Source: Flavobacteriaceae bacterium UBA4166 (GTDB lineage: Bacteria; Bacteroidota; Bacteroidia; Flavobacteriales; Flavobacteriaceae). Taken from it: a stretch of 24,410 nt of DNA. Made by a program: the position numbers and the translations under genes. Where the stretch lies: assembly GCA_002379985.1 (NCBI GenBank), contig DFVG01000009.1, positions 1 to 24,410 of the forward strand, read 5' to 3'. The notes below the pieces were generated by a model. That model saw nothing but the letters and a program-made list of their open reading frames with translations, searched no databases and had not been told where the DNA came from. Shown here in pieces: positions 21,990 to 24,410 of the stretch (positions are counted from its first letter, which is position 1; every line of letters begins with the position of its first letter).

Positions 21990-23198
21990 ATGACCCATCA
22001 AGATCTCTTAGCCGTTGCCAATCAATTTGGAAGCCCTGTATATGTCTACGATGCAGAAAAGATCCAATCGCAGTTCCACCGATTAACTTCCGCTTTTGCG
22101 AAAGTAAAACAGCTAAAGATCAACTATGCCGTCAAAGCCTTGAGCAATATTTCGGTACTGAAATTTTTACATCAACAAGGTGCCGGCATGGACACCGTAT
22201 CCATTCAAGAAGTGCGTTTGGCATTGGAAGCCGGAGTACCTCCTGAAATGATCATTTACACGCCCAACGGTGTATCCTTAAAAGAAATTGAAAAAGCGGC
22301 CGATCTTGGCGTTCAGATCAATATCGACAACTTGTCTATCTTAGAGCAATTTGGAACGAGACATCCTAACGTACCAGTTTGTATTCGGATCAATCCTCAT
22401 GTTATGGCCGGCGGAAACCACAACATTTCAGTAGGTCATATTGATAGTAAATTCGGAATTTCCATTCATCAACTTCCGCATGTGCAACGCATTGTGGAAA
22501 ATACCAAAATGACCGTAAATGGAATCCATATGCACACCGGAAGCGATATTTTGGATATTGACGTGTTCTTGCATGCTTCGGAAATTCTTTTTGATGCCGC
22601 GCGTCATTTTGACGACTTAGCGTTTATTGACTTCGGAAGTGGATTCAAAGTACCGTATCACCAAGGAGATATAGAAACCAACATCGAAGAATTCGGCGAA
22701 CGCCTTAGCATTCGTTTCAATGAATTTTGTAAAGAATACGGAAAGCCTTTGACCTTGGCTTTTGAACCCGGAAAGTTCCTGGTGAGCGAAGCTGGAAAGT
22801 TTTTGGTACAAGTAAATGTGGTCAAGCAAACAACCTCAACGGTCTTCGCGCAAGTAGACAGCGGCTTCAATCACCTCATCCGGCCTATGCTATACGGCTC
22901 TCAACATCAAATCACAAATGTGAGCAACCCAAAAGGTAGAGAGCGTTTCTACAGTGTGGTAGGCTATATTTGCGAAACCGACACCTTTGCCAACAACCGA
23001 AGGATTTCTGAAATTCGTGAAGGCGATATCCTTGCTTTTTCGAATGCCGGAGCGTATGCGTTTACCATGGCGAGTAATTACAATTCACGATATCGCCCAC
23101 CAGAAGTACTTTGGTATCAAGGCGAGGCACACCTCATTAGGAAACGAGAGAATTTTGAAGACTTGACACGCAATCAAGTTTTAGCCTCCCTTTCGTAG
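21990..23198 (+). CDS. lysA: Diaminopimelate decarboxylase
   Basis: The PLP enzyme that decarboxylates meso-diaminopimelate to L-lysine, the last step of lysine synthesis, in the cytoplasm. The 402-aa protein is of fold type III (alanine racemase/ornithine decarboxylase fold). K49 in INYAVKALSN forms the internal aldimine with PLP. HTGSDI and FGSGFKVPY supply phosphate-binding glycines. EPGKFLVSEAG lines the cofactor site. CETDTFANNRRI carries the substrate-binding cysteine and glutamate of the partner subunit, and NAGAYAFTMASNYNSR ends the active site. Specificity for DAP over other diamino acids fits these motifs. It is divergent from sucC, so lysine synthesis is not clustered here. The next gene starts 27 nt after the stop and has its own promoter element. 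Confidence 0.96.
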   Translation: MTHQDLLAVANQFGSPVYVYDAEKIQSQFHRLTSAFAKVKQLKINYAVKALSNISVLKFLHQQGAGMDTVSIQEVRLALEAGVPPEMIIYTPNGVSLKEIEKAADLGVQINIDNLSILEQFGTRHPNVPVCIRINPHVMAGGNHNISVGHIDSKFGISIHQLPHVQRIVENTKMTVNGIHMHTGSDILDIDVFLHASEILFDAARHFDDLAFIDFGSGFKVPYHQGDIETNIEEFGERLSIRFNEFCKEYGKPLTLAFEPGKFLVSEAGKFLVQVNVVKQTTSTVFAQVDSGFNHLIRPMLYGSQHQITNVSNPKGRERFYSVVGYICETDTFANNRRISEIREGDILAFSNAGAYAFTMASNYNSRYRPPEVLWYQGEAHLIRKRENFEDLTRNQVLASLS

Positions 23199-23212
23199 GT
23201 GTCAGAATCATT

Positions 23213-23222
23213 TGTATCTTTA
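23213..23222 (+). promoter_or_regulatory. Promoter -7 element TGTATCTTTA, leaderless type
   Basis: TATCTTTA (23215-23222) is only 3 nt before the ATG at 23226. It is the third copy of the same 10-mer set at a start codon in this window. It shows that the in-frame GTG at 23199, which lies upstream of the element, is not the start. Confidence 0.55.
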
Positions 23223-23225
23223 AAA

Positions 23226-24341
23226 ATGCGCTATTTATTTGTTGTTTTATTGATCTTTGTGACAGCCTGCTCAGGTCCCGACCTCAATCCAATCGAAAAA
23301 ACGACCCTCAGTGCCCATCCAGCGATGTTACAGGTATGGCACGATCCAAATGCCTACGAAGTGCAAATTTTGTTTACTGAAATCGAGCGAGACTCTGTTG
23401 GAAAAGCCATATTTACGGATCATTCCTTTGCGGTCAACGACAGTGTTTATTTTTATCCGGCAAGCACTGTAAAGCTTCCCGCTGCGATTTTGGCGTTGGA
23501 ATCTCTTTCGCAACAAGAAGCACTTACCCCAACGACTCCCTATAAGATTGCCGGCGATAGCATCGCTCATACCCTTGCTTCAGATATTGCAGAGATATTC
23601 GCGGTTAGTGATAACGAAGCCTACAACCGAATTTATGAATGGTTAGGGCGGGATTACATGAACAAACAATTGCGCTCAAAAGGAATTAAAGGCCGATTGG
23701 CTCATCGGTTATCGACTGAAAATTCGGCTCGTTCGAAGCGTGATTCTGTGATATTCACCTTAGAACAAAGGGACACTATTTTTACGGGAACGGACACTCC
23801 CATTTCCTCTCTTTCCGCTCTAAAAAATAGTAAAAAAGGAAAAGCTTATATGCGTGATGGTAGTCGTGTGGCCACACCCATGGATTTTTCAGAAAAAAAT
23901 TACCTACCGCTAAAAAGTTTGCACGACCTTACAAAACGGCTTTTCTTTCCGGAGGCTTTCAAAGCTGAAGAATGCTTTCAGCTTTCCAAAGCAAATAAAA
24001 AACTACTGTTTGAGAACATGAAAACGGTTCCCAGAAAGCTTGGGTATGAAGAGGCTTCTTACCCGGACGGCTATGGGAAATTCTTTATCTATGGAGATAC
24101 TGAAGAGCGCATCCCGGAAACCATGCACATTTACAACAAAGTAGGCTATGCCTATGGAACGCTTACGGAAACGGCCTATGTTCACGATACAGAACGAAAT
24201 ATTGAATTCATACTTTCTGCCACCATTTTAGTTAACAAGAATCAGATTTTCAATGATGACATCTATGAGTTTGACACGGTGGGTATTCCATTTTTAGCGC
24301 AACTGGGGCGTGAGATGTATCTGCATATGCTTCAAAAGTGA
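23226..24341 (+). CDS. Lipoprotein serine hydrolase, class A beta-lactamase-like
   Basis: A 371-aa exported lipoprotein. The signal peptide ends in a lipobox (FVTAC, lipidated C15). The three motifs of penicillin-recognising serine enzymes are present with class A order and spacing: SxxK as S80-T-V-K83 (nucleophile and general base), SDN at 128-130, and KVG at 305-307 in the place of KTG. About 175 residues lie between SDN and KVG, longer than in true class A enzymes. No EPxLN-type Glu166 region is recognisable, so carbapenem or penicillin hydrolysis is not supported. A periplasm-facing peptidase, esterase or peptidoglycan-linked role is more likely. It follows lysA but has its own promoter element. 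Confidence 0.85.
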   Translation: MRYLFVVLLIFVTACSGPDLNPIEKTTLSAHPAMLQVWHDPNAYEVQILFTEIERDSVGKAIFTDHSFAVNDSVYFYPASTVKLPAAILALESLSQQEALTPTTPYKIAGDSIAHTLASDIAEIFAVSDNEAYNRIYEWLGRDYMNKQLRSKGIKGRLAHRLSTENSARSKRDSVIFTLEQRDTIFTGTDTPISSLSALKNSKKGKAYMRDGSRVATPMDFSEKNYLPLKSLHDLTKRLFFPEAFKAEECFQLSKANKKLLFENMKTVPRKLGYEEASYPDGYGKFFIYGDTEERIPETMHIYNKVGYAYGTLTETAYVHDTERNIEFILSATILVNKNQIFNDDIYEFDTVGIPFLAQLGREMYLHMLQK

Positions 24342-24386
24342 GTTGACAAAAATTGGGCACACAATTTTCTTTTCATCTAAATAGTC

Positions 24387-24394
24387 TATTTTTG
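24387..24394 (+). promoter_or_regulatory. -7 promoter element for a gene beyond the right edge
   Basis: TATTTTTG is a perfect TAnnTTTG element 16 nt from the window end. It implies a gene starting just outside. The 16 nt that follow show no start codon and not enough sequence to test for an RNA gene. Confidence 0.5.
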
Positions 24395-24410
24395 AGGCTC
24401 GCGAAGGGTT

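Noticed and set aside
23199..23225. GTG start of the serine hydrolase right after the lysA stop.
   Set aside because: It lies upstream of the TATCTTTA element and places extra residues before the lipoprotein signal.
24349..24368. AT-rich hairpin AAAATTG / CAATTTT after the serine hydrolase gene as a terminator.
   Set aside because: Only a 7-bp weak stem with an interrupted T tract; may contribute but is not convincing.
24395..24410. A tRNA gene starting at the right edge.
   Set aside because: Too little sequence remains to see any arm or anticodon.

Overview
The window looks like chromosomal core DNA from a member of the Bacteroidota, most likely a Flavobacteriaceae-type marine or soil bacterium. 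The signs are a secreted protein with a C-terminal type IX secretion (T9SS) type B sorting domain, promoters of the Bacteroidota form (TAnnTTTG or TATCTTTA, usually without a Shine-Dalgarno sequence), moderate AT-richness, and the make-up of the housekeeping genes. Nearly all of it is coding. There is no rRNA, no convincing tRNA, no CRISPR array, no transposase and no phage gene. No gene-free stretch exceeds 300 bases; the longest are 18167-18378 and 21809-21989.

Layout. Positions 1-2859: the tail of a tightly overlapped operon with two glycosyltransferases, a threonylcarbamoyl-AMP synthase (t6A tRNA modification) and a SAM methyltransferase. Positions 2910-5878: CCA-adding tRNA nucleotidyltransferase, a GNAT acetyltransferase and heme A synthase, packed end to end. 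Positions 5918-7539: a pRiA4b ORF-3-like acidic protein and a 37-kDa nucleoid-associated protein, closed by a strong terminator. Positions 7630-11853: an ABC exporter (ATPase plus permease), then an 810-aa T9SS cargo protein built from two tandem 206/207-residue modules. Positions 12027-15280: an unrecognised secreted protein, UvrB and a small HExxH metallopeptidase.

Positions 15270-16793 (minus): a bacterial GH3-family acyl-adenylate/amido synthetase, convergent with the peptidase and divergent from an RluF-like pseudouridine synthase (16890-17663). Positions 17732-19665: a small heat-shock protein (minus) divergent from a DUF2254 membrane protein. Their shared 212-bp region carries a perfect 13-bp inverted repeat and a sigma-54-like element. 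Positions 19662-21808 (minus): a TerB-like protein, a small secreted protein and sucC, with terminators after sucC and after the secreted protein. Positions 21990-24341: lysA and a lipoprotein serine hydrolase with class A beta-lactamase motifs. A perfect promoter element at the right edge points to another gene beyond the window.

The most interesting signals are at DNA level. (1) The 8-mer CTTCGGAA occurs 22 times on the two strands (hand count), against less than one expected from base composition. It appears in all three codon phases and is skewed 17:5 to the plus strand regardless of gene direction, like a Chi, KOPS or DNA-uptake-type word. (2) The hsp20/DUF2254 control region has the long inverted repeat. 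(3) Three genes carry the identical 10-mer TGTATCTTTA only 3-5 nt before their ATG, which predicts leaderless mRNAs. I found no obvious new multi-gene defence or mobile system.
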